From contig CACCYQ010000005.1 of NCBI GenBank assembly GCA_902550285.1, forward strand, positions 1-42,103: a stretch of DNA of 42,103 nucleotides. Direction: 5' to 3'. Position numbers and translations under genes: made by a program. How positions within the stretch are numbered: the stretch's first letter is position 1; every line of letters starts with the position of its first letter. Of this stretch, positions 7,933 to 15,787 are shown in pieces. The notes beneath the pieces were generated by a model. That model had not been told where the DNA came from. It did no database searches and saw only the letters and a list, made by a program, of their open reading frames with translations. This DNA is from an uncultured Pelagibacteraceae bacterium (lineage in GTDB: Bacteria > Pseudomonadota > Alphaproteobacteria > Pelagibacterales > Pelagibacteraceae).

Positions 7933-9503
7933 TATAAAATCCTTGGTGCAATAAACACTAATAGTTCATTAAGTGTATCCGAATTTTGTGTTCCTTCAAA
8001 GAGTTTTCCTATAATAGGTAATTTGCTTGCTCCGGGCACCCCTTGTCTTGAATCACTTATTGCGTTCTTTTTAATACCACCAATAACTACTATATCTCCA
8101 TCTGCTATTAAAAGCTTAGTGTTTATTTCCATTTTATTAATTCCAACTGCTCCAGGATTTGTCCTGTCTGGTGTATCATTGTTAACCTGAACTTGTAAAA
8201 GCACGTTGCCATCACCAATAATGCTTGGCGTAACTGTAAGTTTTAGAGCTGCGTCCTTAAATGTAGGAGGACTATCTCCACTACCTGCAACAGGAATTTG
8301 TACACCTTGAGTAATAGAAGCTACTTGATTATCTAAAGTAAATAATTTTGGATTAGAAATTGTTTTTCCAAGGCCTTCTGACTCTAATGCCTCTAATTGA
8401 ACTTTTAATACTGCAGAACCTGTTTTTCTTAACACTCCTATACCACTAGTTGCTCCAACAGCATTAAAACTATACAAGCTGTCTGCTGCTCCGCTACCCG
8501 CTCCACTTATTGGTGCAGTGTTTGCTGAAATACTTGCATTAGATCCAGTAGCAGCACCAACTGAACTTCCACCAACTGTACCGCCTGCTCTAGTTCCTCT
8601 TCTTGTGTATGCACCACCAAGTTTACTTCCTAATGCTTTTTCAAATGTAGAAGATGCTTCAACTATAAATGCTTCGATTAAAACTTGTTTAGTTCTAACA
8701 TCAATCTCTCTAATAACTTTATCTACAACGTCTAAATCTTTTTCTTTTCCTCTGACAATTACAGATCTTGTTGTTTTTTCTTCTGTAACTTGTATCGGTG
8801 AAAATGCTGAACCTTCTCCAACTGCAGTAAATAACTCTGTAATCGTAGCTTTTGCTTCACTTGGTGTAATATAATATAATCTAAATATTTCTGAAACAAT
8901 AGGTTCAACTGAGTTTTCAAGCTCCACTTTTTTTCTAACTGCTGTTGCTCTTGCAGATTTATAACTTTCCTGAGAAGTTAATGTTGAAGGAGAGTGCACT
9001 CTTATAATATTACTTCGAACATCAATATCTGCTGCAAAATTTTTCATATCCAATAAAGCATTAAATGCTTTATCCCATGGCACATCTGAAAGTTCCGCTG
9101 TTATTGATCCTGCAACTTCTTCACCTACTAAGATATTAACATCTCCTACTTTTGCCATTAAACCCATTGCTTCTCTATAATCTAGGTTTTGAAATTTAAA
9201 TGTAACTTTTTGTTTTAGAAGCATATATTCTTCAGGTATCAACAAATAATTTTTTTCTTTAACCGATGAAATTTGTTTTCTCTTTTTTAATTTTTTAACA
9301 TCACCTTCTATTGGCGTTGGTCCCATTTCAGCACTTTTATCAAGTTCTTTTTTTCCTAAAGCTTTTACGTCTTGTTTAATTAATGGAGTGTTGTGCTTAA
9401 ATACTTTTTTTGTTTTTTTTCCAACTTTAAGTGTTTCACAACCACTTAATAAGAAAACCAATAAAGGAAGGAGTGCTAATAATTTAAAATTTTTAAATTT
9501 CAT
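7932..9503 (-). CDS. pilQ: Type IV pilus secretin (PilQ/MshL type), predicted lipoprotein
   Basis: The protein has 523 aa, short for PilQ and nearer to MshL. The signal peptide ends in a lipobox (LLVFLLSGC, Cys22), so it is a predicted outer-membrane lipoprotein; classical PilQ has a normal signal peptide. An STN-like domain lies at ~95-165 ('VTFKFQNLDYREAMGLMAKV'), then a secretin N1-type domain (~205-275), a Gly/Ser/Ala-rich stretch (~290-345) and the secretin barrel domain ('SNPKLFTLDNQVASITQGVQIPV', ending 'LLVFIAPRIL'). No AMIN domain is seen. It forms the outer-membrane pore for the pilus. It overlaps pilP and pilB by one base each. Confidence 0.92.
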   Translation of the reverse strand: MKFKNFKLLALLPLLVFLLSGCETLKVGKKTKKVFKHNTPLIKQDVKALGKKELDKSAEMGPTPIEGDVKKLKKRKQISSVKEKNYLLIPEEYMLLKQKVTFKFQNLDYREAMGLMAKVGDVNILVGEEVAGSITAELSDVPWDKAFNALLDMKNFAADIDVRSNIIRVHSPSTLTSQESYKSARATAVRKKVELENSVEPIVSEIFRLYYITPSEAKATITELFTAVGEGSAFSPIQVTEEKTTRSVIVRGKEKDLDVVDKVIREIDVRTKQVLIEAFIVEASSTFEKALGSKLGGAYTRRGTRAGGTVGGSSVGAATGSNASISANTAPISGAGSGAADSLYSFNAVGATSGIGVLRKTGSAVLKVQLEALESEGLGKTISNPKLFTLDNQVASITQGVQIPVAGSGDSPPTFKDAALKLTVTPSIIGDGNVLLQVQVNNDTPDRTNPGAVGINKMEINTKLLIADGDIVVIGGIKKNAISDSRQGVPGASKLPIIGKLFEGTQNSDTLNELLVFIAPRIL

Positions 9504-10006
9504 TAAAATGGATCCGAAGTTTCTTTAATTTGATTTTTAAAATTAATATGTAAGTAAGAGTCAATTCCTTTTTCAAAAACAGCTTTTTCAGGTTGTAAAG
9601 CAATAAGTTTAATTCCGGGACTTAACTCTTCATTCATTTGTAATGTAATAATTTCTCCTGATGAATTTATTAATGAAACATAACTTTCATATTCTCCTGT
9701 CATTATGCCAATAAGTTTAAAATTATATAAGCTTGCTTTTTTTACATCTTCACTAGATCCAGAAACTAAAGATACTGAAGCTCCACCTTGTCCCAAAGAT
9801 TCATCTCCTGCAAATGGATCATTAAGTGGCAACGGCTCTTCAGGTGTAGCCTTAGCTTTATCAGCTTGATCTAACTTAACTTTTTGATTTATTTCTTTTG
9901 CTTTTTCTAAAATTTCTTTTTCAGTAGTGTCATGGTTATCACCAAAAACATTACTTGCTAATAATAACGATATAAAAATCAATGTTATTACTTTAAAAAA
10001 ATTCAT
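9503..10006 (-). CDS. pilP: Type IV pilus alignment protein PilP
   Basis: The protein has 167 aa, with an N-terminal signal peptide (LIFISLLLASNVFG). A Pro/charged linker contains 'PLPLNDPFAG'. The C-terminal homology region has beta strands ('LYNFKLIGIMTGEYESYVSLI', 'LQPEKAVFEKG') as in PilP/GspC HR domains. PilP links the PilN-PilO inner-membrane complex to the secretin. There is no lipobox cysteine near the signal cleavage site, although most proteobacterial PilP proteins are lipoproteins; here the secretin carries the lipobox instead. Assignment rests on this domain plus the invariant position between pilO and pilQ. It overlaps pilO by 14 bp. Confidence 0.85.
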   Translation of the reverse strand: MNFFKVITLIFISLLLASNVFGDNHDTTEKEILEKAKEINQKVKLDQADKAKATPEEPLPLNDPFAGDESLGQGGASVSLVSGSSEDVKKASLYNFKLIGIMTGEYESYVSLINSSGEIITLQMNEELSPGIKLIALQPEKAVFEKGIDSYLHINFKNQIKETSDPF

Positions 10007-10655
10007 CTGTAAGCCCCACTATAGTTAAAATTCCTGTAACTCTTATCGCTCCAGTTGAATCTCCTTGTATCACTGAGATAGACTCTTTGTCAAAGTTTAA
10101 CATCTTATTAGATAGCGATAATGCTCTTTTAAACTTTATATAACCTAAAAAATTTCCATTTATCTCAAAAGTGACGGGTATCGTATAATAGGCAACATCT
10201 TTCTTTTTAGTTACTTTTTGGTTTTCTGCTTTTTTGCCTGATGCTTTAGCTAATGCGGCAGCTTTGCTAACTTGTTTGATATCCTTTTTTTCAATTTTAG
10301 AAATAACCAATCCATTTATTCCAGCATAATAGCTTAATGTTTCGTATAAACCTTCAACCTCGGCTCTTGAATGAAATAAGGTAGAATAATTTTCATACCT
10401 AGGTGTAAGTTTTTTAATTTTTGCTTTTTTCGCATTTATACCATTGATGAATTGAGTGGTCTCTTCCTCCATCTTGTTCATCTCTGATAACTTTAATTTC
10501 TTTTTATTAACAATGGGATTCAAAATTGCATAATATATAATTAAAAAAAATAATACTGCTCCTACGGATATTCCAATTTTAATTAAAGTTTTTTTGTCCG
10601 CATATTGCAAAATTAAGGGTTTTAAATCTTCAATTTTTAAATTTTTTAAATCCAT
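9993..10655 (-). CDS. pilO: Type IV pilus alignment protein PilO
   Basis: The protein has 220 aa. A short cytoplasmic N-terminus is followed by one membrane helix (~residues 26-45, 'IGISVGAVLFFLIIYYAIL'). A coiled coil then leads to a periplasmic domain with a ferredoxin-like pattern ('VISKIEKKDI', 'YYTIPVTFEINGNFLGYIKFKRALS', 'IRVTGILTIVGL'). This is the standard PilO layout. It pairs with PilN, here the C-terminal part of the preceding fusion protein, and with PilP. It starts 2 bp after the pilMN gene stop. Confidence 0.88.
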   Translation of the reverse strand: MDLKNLKIEDLKPLILQYADKKTLIKIGISVGAVLFFLIIYYAILNPIVNKKKLKLSEMNKMEEETTQFINGINAKKAKIKKLTPRYENYSTLFHSRAEVEGLYETLSYYAGINGLVISKIEKKDIKQVSKAAALAKASGKKAENQKVTKKKDVAYYTIPVTFEINGNFLGYIKFKRALSLSNKMLNFDKESISVIQGDSTGAIRVTGILTIVGLTDEFF

Positions 10656-10657
10656 TT

Positions 10658-13048
10658 TTATCCTTTTGTATTAGGGTCTATTTTTACAAAAACCCTAAAA
10701 CCTTTCATTGATACTGTTCCTGATTTATATGTTGGTAGTTTCATAGAAGATAAAGAAGCTTGTGCGATTAAATTTTGCTTTCCTAGGTTTTCAATAAATT
10801 TTAATATGTCTTGATCGCTTGCTGCAATTCCCTGAATAACAACATTTCTTTTCCCATTATAATCTACTTTGTTAAACTTTACTCTTTTTGGAACACTAGA
10901 TGCTATTTGTGCTAGTATCCTATAACTAAGATCTTTATTAGATGTTAGGCTATTACTTAGTTTTAAGGCTGTAGTTATTATTTTTAATTCTTTACTTATT
11001 TTTTGGTCTTCTTTGGTTTTTTGTGCGTGTACTAACTGTATTTGATCAAAGTTTTCCAATTGTTTATTATATGAATGAATATTCCAAAAAGATAAACCAA
11101 ACAAAATCAAATACAATGCAGCTATTCCTCCAGCTACTCCTTTAAATGCAAAATTTGAAATTGCTTTCATTTTCTTTTTCTTAAACATTCCTTGTCTATC
11201 AGGAAGTAAGTTTATATTTTTTACTGCTGTGACAAATTTGTAATAACCAAATACATCAAGTTTTCTAAACGCAAGTCCAACTACTGTAGAAAGATATGAT
11301 CTGTTAGGTATGTTTATTCTTTCTTCAATTTGCTGCGGAATTTTTAGACCATCGATAGGGTCAAAAGGAGTAAAACCAATATTTACTAAATTTTTTCTAA
11401 ATTGCGATAAATAGTTGTCTAAATTATTTAGATCAGAAACGACTTTAATATTTCTTATTCTTTTTTCATATTTAGTTTCAAAATCTTGAACAGCTTGTTT
11501 TACTTGAGTAGTGTATCTTCTAACTAAACCTTCAATCTCTTCCTGATTTTGTGAATCAAATAATATTTTTCTATCCTGGCCTCTTAAAAAAATATCAGTA
11601 ATTATTGGGTTATTATCATATAATATCATTAAATAATTTTCATCCAATCCAAACTCTAGTACAGCTGTTAAATTTGCATCTTCAGCCTTTTTTGAAATTT
11701 GGTTAATTTGGTCTACAGCAGATTTTAATGCAAAACATTTTACATCAATAATAACTGGATTAAGTCCACCTGATTTAATTATTGAAGTATAACTGTTTAT
11801 ATCTGAAAGTTTTGAAGCAACGAATAATATATCCATAGTGTTGTCTTTTTGGTTTCTATTTATCACTTGGTGAAATATAGAATAGTCATCAAGATTATCT
11901 GTTAATTGAACTAAGTTTTCCCAAAGAGAATTTGTTTCAATTGCTTTTTGTAACTCTTCTTCTTTCATCAAAGGAGCTGTTACCACTCTTATAATTGCAC
12001 TAGTTACTGGAATTGCGATTGCAGCATTTGGTGTTTTAATTTTTGCTTTTTGCAAAGCAACTGATAACTCTCCTCCTAATCTTTCTGCATTATCCAATAC
12101 TGTTGCATCTACAGGCAAATCTACTTTGTGTATAAAAAAGTTTTCTAAAACCCATTGGTTTGCTTTGTTGCTTGAAATTTGTGACAATCTTATTTCTTTG
12201 TTTGTAATTTCTACTCCTACAATTTCTTCTCCTTGTGCAGTTGATTTTCCTAATCTTGATTTAAAAAACCCTTCTAGCTTACCTTTAAAATCAATTTTGC
12301 CTTTTGCAGATATGTTTGCTGCTTTATCTCCACCGCCAAATGACGGTTTTTTAAATTTAAAAGCTTTTAGTTTATTGAGCATTCCACCCATTACATTTTT
12401 TGGCTCTTCAGTTTTAGTTTCTTCTATTGGTGCGGTTACCGTTTTTACTGCAACTGCTTCAGATGTTTTTTCAATAGGAGACGCTTCTGCTACTGGAGGA
12501 GTCGAAGTAACCGGAGGTGTAACTTGTTCTTGTGAAGCAGACGATTGTTCACTTGTGCTAACTTGAGTGTCTTCTGGTACTGTTTCCTCTTTTCCTTTGT
12601 TCGACTGAACATCATCAAACCATTTTTCTAAAATAGGTATTGCTTCTTCAAGATTAGGTGTTCCTGATGAAGAAATTTTTTGTTTTCCATCAATATAAAG
12701 TCTTCCTACCCAATTTTTTGATTTTAATTCACCTTTATACTTATCCTGCCTTACATATATGTGTAATCTTCCATCTTTTTTATGAATTACCTCGTGTTCT
12801 TTCTTATCTTCTGTTTTAGTTTCCAAATTTTCAGAAGTTTCTGTACTGGGCTGTTCAGAAGATGTTGGAGCTACATCATTGGCTTGAATATTTTCACTTT
12901 CAGGTTGTTTTTCATCCTGACTTTGATTTTCTTGAGCATTGTCATCAACAGAAGTATCATCAGCAGGTGCATTTACACCCTCTGATTGATTTTCTTCTGT
13001 TTTAAACTCTTCCTCTTTATTTATATCTTTGTTATCTTCATCGCTCAT
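10658..13048 (-). CDS. pilMN: PilM-PilN fusion protein with extra N-terminal region
   Basis: The protein has 796 aa. Residues 1-85 are acidic, Gln/Ser-rich and disordered. Residues ~86-148 form a compact beta-beta-beta-alpha-like unit (RLHIYVRQ, NWVGRLYIDG, LEEAIPILEKWFDDV), followed by a Pro/Thr/Ser-rich linker to ~215 and a basic stretch to ~270. From ~275 ('IVGVEITNKEIRLSQI') to ~560 it resembles PilM, the actin-like ATPase. Residues 611-616 are NINLLP, the PilN peptide that in other bacteria binds PilM. A membrane helix (~641-657), a coiled coil and a PilN periplasmic domain to the C-terminus follow. In most species PilM and PilN are separate, so the fusion covalently fixes the cytoplasmic ring to its inner-membrane partner. 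It heads the machine operon and has a repeat array upstream. The Shine-Dalgarno sequence is weak. Confidence 0.88.
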   Translation of the reverse strand: MSDEDNKDINKEEEFKTEENQSEGVNAPADDTSVDDNAQENQSQDEKQPESENIQANDVAPTSSEQPSTETSENLETKTEDKKEHEVIHKKDGRLHIYVRQDKYKGELKSKNWVGRLYIDGKQKISSSGTPNLEEAIPILEKWFDDVQSNKGKEETVPEDTQVSTSEQSSASQEQVTPPVTSTPPVAEASPIEKTSEAVAVKTVTAPIEETKTEEPKNVMGGMLNKLKAFKFKKPSFGGGDKAANISAKGKIDFKGKLEGFFKSRLGKSTAQGEEIVGVEITNKEIRLSQISSNKANQWVLENFFIHKVDLPVDATVLDNAERLGGELSVALQKAKIKTPNAAIAIPVTSAIIRVVTAPLMKEEELQKAIETNSLWENLVQLTDNLDDYSIFHQVINRNQKDNTMDILFVASKLSDINSYTSIIKSGGLNPVIIDVKCFALKSAVDQINQISKKAEDANLTAVLEFGLDENYLMILYDNNPIITDIFLRGQDRKILFDSQNQEEIEGLVRRYTTQVKQAVQDFETKYEKRIRNIKVVSDLNNLDNYLSQFRKNLVNIGFTPFDPIDGLKIPQQIEERINIPNRSYLSTVVGLAFRKLDVFGYYKFVTAVKNINLLPDRQGMFKKKKMKAISNFAFKGVAGGIAALYLILFGLSFWNIHSYNKQLENFDQIQLVHAQKTKEDQKISKELKIITTALKLSNSLTSNKDLSYRILAQIASSVPKRVKFNKVDYNGKRNVVIQGIAASDQDILKFIENLGKQNLIAQASLSSMKLPTYKSGTVSMKGFRVFVKIDPNTKG

Positions 13049-13192
13049 AAGTATTTTTTTTTATTTCTCTAACACAAACTTACGAATCTCTAACACAAAT
13101 TTTAAAAAAGTCTAACACAAAATCTATAGTTGTGTGCTCACATTGGGTCAAAATAAATAAAAATTGTAAAAAAGTCAATAAAATCAACACTT

Positions 13193-13210
13193 ATTTCAAT
13201 TTATTGAAAT
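13193..13210. repeat. Perfect 18-bp inverted repeat ATTTCAAT-TT-ATTGAAAT
   Basis: Eight-base arms are separated by two bases, in the middle of the site array between its left and central clusters. A two-base loop is too tight for a good RNA hairpin, so a dimeric protein-binding site is more likely than a terminator. Confidence 0.55.
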
Positions 13211-13268
13211 TGTAAAAAAAAAACAAAATAATTAAAATTTTTCTTAAACTCTAACACAAATAAGAAAA

Positions 13269-13306
13269 ACTCTAACACAATTCAATTTTTAAATTTGTGT
13301 TAGAGT
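13269..13306 (-). terminator. Candidate rho-independent terminator formed by two array copies
   Basis: The array copies at 13269-13280 (ACTCTAACACAA) and 13295-13306 are perfect 12-bp inverted repeats around a 14-nt loop. Read on the minus strand, the stem is followed by TTTTCTTA, so it could end the regulator-MFS transcript about 280 nt after the MFS stop. The stem has only four G/C pairs. It may simply be two opposed protein sites. Confidence 0.35.
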
Positions 13307-13412
13307 AAAAAAAAAAATAAAAAAATTAAAAAAGCTAATAAAATCAACGTTTTTCCATTTTTCAATTCAAAGTTTATTTTTTGTGTTAGAGTAATTATTT
13401 TTTGTGTTAGAG

Positions 13413-13582
13413 TATCTAATTAATGCTAAATTTATTTTTTATATAAATTTAATTTACAAATTTAGTTATTAAAATTTGAAAAAAACTATTGGTTGTACTG
13501 AAATTTTATAAATTTTTAACTATTTTTTTATAATTTTACAATTTTTAATAGAATTTTAAATAAAAAAACTTTTTTTACATAA
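13413..13582. other. AT-rich remainder of the intergenic gap
   Basis: About 170 bp of almost pure A/T follows between the site array and the MFS gene stop. I see no ORF, tRNA, hairpin or repeat in it that stands out from the composition. Confidence 0.6.
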
Positions 13583-14812
13583 TTAAACATTTTTTACACT
13601 CATCATTAATAAAAAACCCAAAAAGAAAAATATTGAGATAGATAGCAGACCAACTCTTTGTGAAAACATATATGTCATGGTTCCAACTAGTAACGGTCCA
13701 GCAAAAGCAGTAATGCGGCCGGAGAAACTAAAAAGACCAAACCCTTTTCCTAAATCATTTGTTTCTAATAATTTTGTCATCATAACACGACTAGCGCTTT
13801 GTATTGATCCTATAAACAATGAAATTACCATAACGTTATAAAAAAATTCACTTTTTGTTTCAGCAATCATTGATCCATAAAAAACTGTTAAAGTTAATAC
13901 AGCAATACAAACTAAAATAATATTTTTAGAAGAATATTTATCATTTAAATATCCTCCTATCATTACTCCGATGAATGCAACTATGTTAGCAACTATTGCA
14001 AGTTTTAATAATTCACCTGAAGTATAATTAAAAACTCCTGAAGCATAAACACCACCGCCAGCAATTAAAACTATTAGTGCATCGGAGTATATCATTCTTG
14101 CTAAAAGAAATTTACCTGTAGTAGTAAATTTATTTTTCCAAATAATTTCAATAATTTTTTTTGATGTTGGTGTTTCATCTACATTATCGTCATAAGAAAT
14201 TTTATTTTTAAAATAATATATCATTGGTAATGAAAAAATTAAAAACCAAATTGCAACAATGAAAGGAATGAATCTTATATTTTCAAAATTACTTTTATCT
14301 AACCCGAAAGGAACTTGTTCTGGCAATACAAATAAATATAAAGAAATTAAAATCATTGGAACACATCCAATGTAACCTAATGCAAAACCAAAACCAGAAG
14401 TTTTTCCAATATTATTTTCATCAGAACATTTTTTTAATAAAGAATTATAAAAAATTGATGCGGCTTCATAAAAATAGTTTGAAATAAAAAAAATAAATAA
14501 AGTATATAAAATATAATTTGAATTTGGTTTTGCAAACCAAAACAAACAAGTTGTTATAATACAAAGTAAAGTAAATTTTTCTAAATAATTTACTTTACCT
14601 TTTGGTTTTTTGTCCGCCATTGCACCAAGGTACGGTCCTGATAATGCAATTGCAATTCCACAAGCACCTGCTGTCCACTGCCAATAAGCTGCACCTATTT
14701 GTGGATCACCTACTATTTGTTTTGCAAAGTACGCTGAAGTAATAAATGTAATTATAATAATGCTGTAGGCTGAGTTTGCCAAATCATATAACGCATAAAA
14801 TAATTTATTCAT
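13583..14812 (-). CDS. MFS transporter of the UMF1 / Atg22-like family
   Basis: The protein has 409 aa with about 12 membrane segments along its length. The N-terminus (YALYDLANSAYSIIIITF) closely matches the 'yDwANSAy' opening of UMF1/Atg22-like permeases. The MFS loop appears as GPYLGAMADKKPKGK, with a second copy-like loop GGYLNDKYSSKN in the C-terminal half. The substrate is unknown; bacterial members are mostly uncharacterised exporters. Its start overlaps the stop of the winged-helix gene (TAATG), so regulator and transporter are one transcription unit. It sits between the pilus machine operon and the phosphatase gene and is not a known pilus component. Confidence 0.85.
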   Translation of the reverse strand: MNKLFYALYDLANSAYSIIIITFITSAYFAKQIVGDPQIGAAYWQWTAGACGIAIALSGPYLGAMADKKPKGKVNYLEKFTLLCIITTCLFWFAKPNSNYILYTLFIFFISNYFYEAASIFYNSLLKKCSDENNIGKTSGFGFALGYIGCVPMILISLYLFVLPEQVPFGLDKSNFENIRFIPFIVAIWFLIFSLPMIYYFKNKISYDDNVDETPTSKKIIEIIWKNKFTTTGKFLLARMIYSDALIVLIAGGGVYASGVFNYTSGELLKLAIVANIVAFIGVMIGGYLNDKYSSKNIILVCIAVLTLTVFYGSMIAETKSEFFYNVMVISLFIGSIQSASRVMMTKLLETNDLGKGFGLFSFSGRITAFAGPLLVGTMTYMFSQRVGLLSISIFFFLGFLLMMSVKNV

Positions 14813-15357
14813 TAAAGTTTATCCATTTCTAATAATTTTTGTAACGCACCACTATTTTTCCATTTTTTAATCAAAACACTAATGTCTGTAGTTGTTTGAG
14901 TAACAAACTCTTTATAAATTGATTTATAGCTTGGTCCTAATTTAATTCCCTCTGTTGAATTAAATTGTAAAATTCCTATCTTGCATAACTGTAATACTTT
15001 TCTTCTTACTGTTTCTCTAGGAAGCTGTAGAACTTCTGCAATACTTGCAAATGTTAATTTTCTGTTTTTATTATTCTCTCTTATATTTGATATTTCATAT
15101 TCAACTTCTGAATAAGTTTTTGAGCCTGTTTTGTTTAGCTCATAAAGATTGTGGCTAACCACTACCTGAAGTATCACAAACGATTCTATATCCATTTTTA
15201 ATGTGCTTCTTACTCTAGAATAAAAATCAATCACAAACATTATCCAATGATAAAGTCCTTTAGAAAAAATTGGCTCCCCTTTTGCAGTTTCATTTGAAAT
15301 TTTTTCAAATGAAATCACTGTACTTGCATCACTCATTTTAGTTTTATTGCTACTCAT
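14812..15357 (-). CDS. Winged-helix DNA-binding regulator, family unclear
   Basis: I choose the ATG at 15357 (MSSNKTKMSD), giving 181 aa; the track start at 15414 is a TTG reached by reading through a repeat-rich leader. The ATG at 15336 is also possible. Residues ~95-150 show a winged helix-turn-helix: 'FASIAEVLQLPRETVRRKVLQLCKIGIL', with the recognition helix at PRETVRRKVLQL, as in Crp/MarR-like wings. The N-terminal half is helical ('GLYHWIMFVIDFYSRVRS') and has no cyclic-nucleotide barrel or recognisable ligand domain. It is cotranscribed with the MFS transporter. Three AACC(T)ATATTRG elements near and upstream of its start suggest autoregulation, which is inference. Confidence 0.65.
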   Translation of the reverse strand: MSSNKTKMSDASTVISFEKISNETAKGEPIFSKGLYHWIMFVIDFYSRVRSTLKMDIESFVILQVVVSHNLYELNKTGSKTYSEVEYEISNIRENNKNRKLTFASIAEVLQLPRETVRRKVLQLCKIGILQFNSTEGIKLGPSYKSIYKEFVTQTTTDISVLIKKWKNSGALQKLLEMDKL

Positions 15358-15392
15358 TGTAGGTAAATTTTCCCCTGTATTAGTTACTCTAC

Positions 15393-15450
15393 AACCTATA
15401 TTAGGCAGAATCAACCTTTTACACCAATATAGGTTTTTAAACCATATTAG
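15393..15450. promoter_or_regulatory. Three AACC(T)ATATTRG elements upstream of the winged-helix gene
   Basis: The elements are AACCTATATTAGG (15393-15405, plus), its near-inverse CCAATATAGGTT (15424-15435), and AAACCATATTAG (15439-15450, plus). The last two together make an imperfect palindrome around TTTAA. They lie 36-93 bp before the chosen start. Clustered copies beside a DNA-binding protein gene are typical of autoregulatory operators, but no binding evidence exists. Confidence 0.45.
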
Positions 15451-15483
15451 TAAAAAATTTATGAAAAATAATTAGTTTTTTTA

Positions 15484-15786
15484 TTAATTTGGGTTTCCTT
15501 TTATATCTGTATTTAGCTCTTGATAAATTATCACAGTTATAGTTTGCAAATTATCTATCACTCTATCTATATCCCAGTCTAAATCAACATCATTACAATT
15601 TAATTCTTCATAAAAATAATATTTTGCGTTGCCCAGTGATGGATCCATTTCTTCAGTTATAATATTTAAAGTATCTGTTCTTTTTTCAACCGCAAAATTA
15701 TATCTACAAACATTTGAAGCTGCCCAATATAGTATACTACTTATAACTATTGCAAAAAAAATCATAACTTTTGGTACGCCAAACAT
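15484..15786 (-). CDS. Small membrane-anchored or secreted protein of unknown function
   Basis: The protein has 100 aa, with an N-terminal hydrophobic helix (residues ~7-24, 'VMIFFAIVISSILYWAAS') that is a membrane anchor or signal peptide. The rest is acidic, with two cysteines (NVCRYNF, LNCNDVD) and a C-terminal helix ('DRVIDNLQTITVIIYQEL'). It starts 1 bp after the stop of the SpoIIE-type phosphatase gene, so the two are almost certainly cotranscribed and perhaps linked in function. I recognise no family. Confidence 0.6.
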   Translation of the reverse strand: MFGVPKVMIFFAIVISSILYWAASNVCRYNFAVEKRTDTLNIITEEMDPSLGNAKYYFYEELNCNDVDLDWDIDRVIDNLQTITVIIYQELNTDIKGNPN

Positions 15787-15787
15787 T

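Larger units (their letters stand above)
13168..13348. repeat. Two 21-nt direct repeats containing AATAAAATCAAC
   Basis: Bases 13168-13188 and 13328-13348 are the same apart from a TC/CT swap; both begin with AAAAAAG and end with AATAAAATCAAC. They lie inside the site array, 160 bp apart. This could be a relic of duplication within the regulatory region, or a second protein-binding site. Confidence 0.6.
13067..13412. repeat. Phased array of eight CTCTAACACAAA-type sites
   Basis: Within the 534-bp gap 13049-13582, the 11-mer TCTAACACAAA occurs on the plus strand at 13068, 13089, 13111, 13250 and 13271 (the last lacks the final A), and on the minus strand at 13294-13304, 13380-13390 and 13401-13411. 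Neighbours within clusters are 21, 22, 21, 23 and 21 bp apart, about two helical turns. Left copies point one way and right copies the other. The extended consensus is (A/T)CTCTAACACAAA. The array begins 19 bp upstream of the pilMN start, so a multi-site operator is the simplest reading. Iteron-like or centromere-like roles are possible but unsupported. I did not see the full motif elsewhere in the window by eye. Confidence 0.85.

Noticed and set aside
12126-12566. 146-aa plus-strand ORF opposite pilMN
   Set aside because: It is antisense to the disordered linker and PilM region; its Ser/Val-rich composition follows from the opposite strand.
13067-13412. The repeat array as a replication origin with DnaA boxes
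   Set aside because: The repeat shares only CACA and the first T with the TTATCCACA DnaA box, and no dnaA, parA/parB, repA or typical origin-flanking gene is nearby. The iteron-like spacing is noted, but an origin is not supported.
13067-13412. CRISPR array
   Set aside because: Repeats are 11-12 bp, occur in both orientations and are separated by about 10 bp or by long gaps. No cas genes are present.
13067-13412. DNA uptake sequences linked to natural competence
   Set aside because: Uptake sequences are spread through coding and terminator regions genome-wide. The full motif was seen only in this one gap by eye.
15358-15414. TTG start at 15414 for the winged-helix gene
   Set aside because: It would translate through an operator-like repeat, and ATG starts exist at 15357 and 15336. 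A longer protein is still possible.
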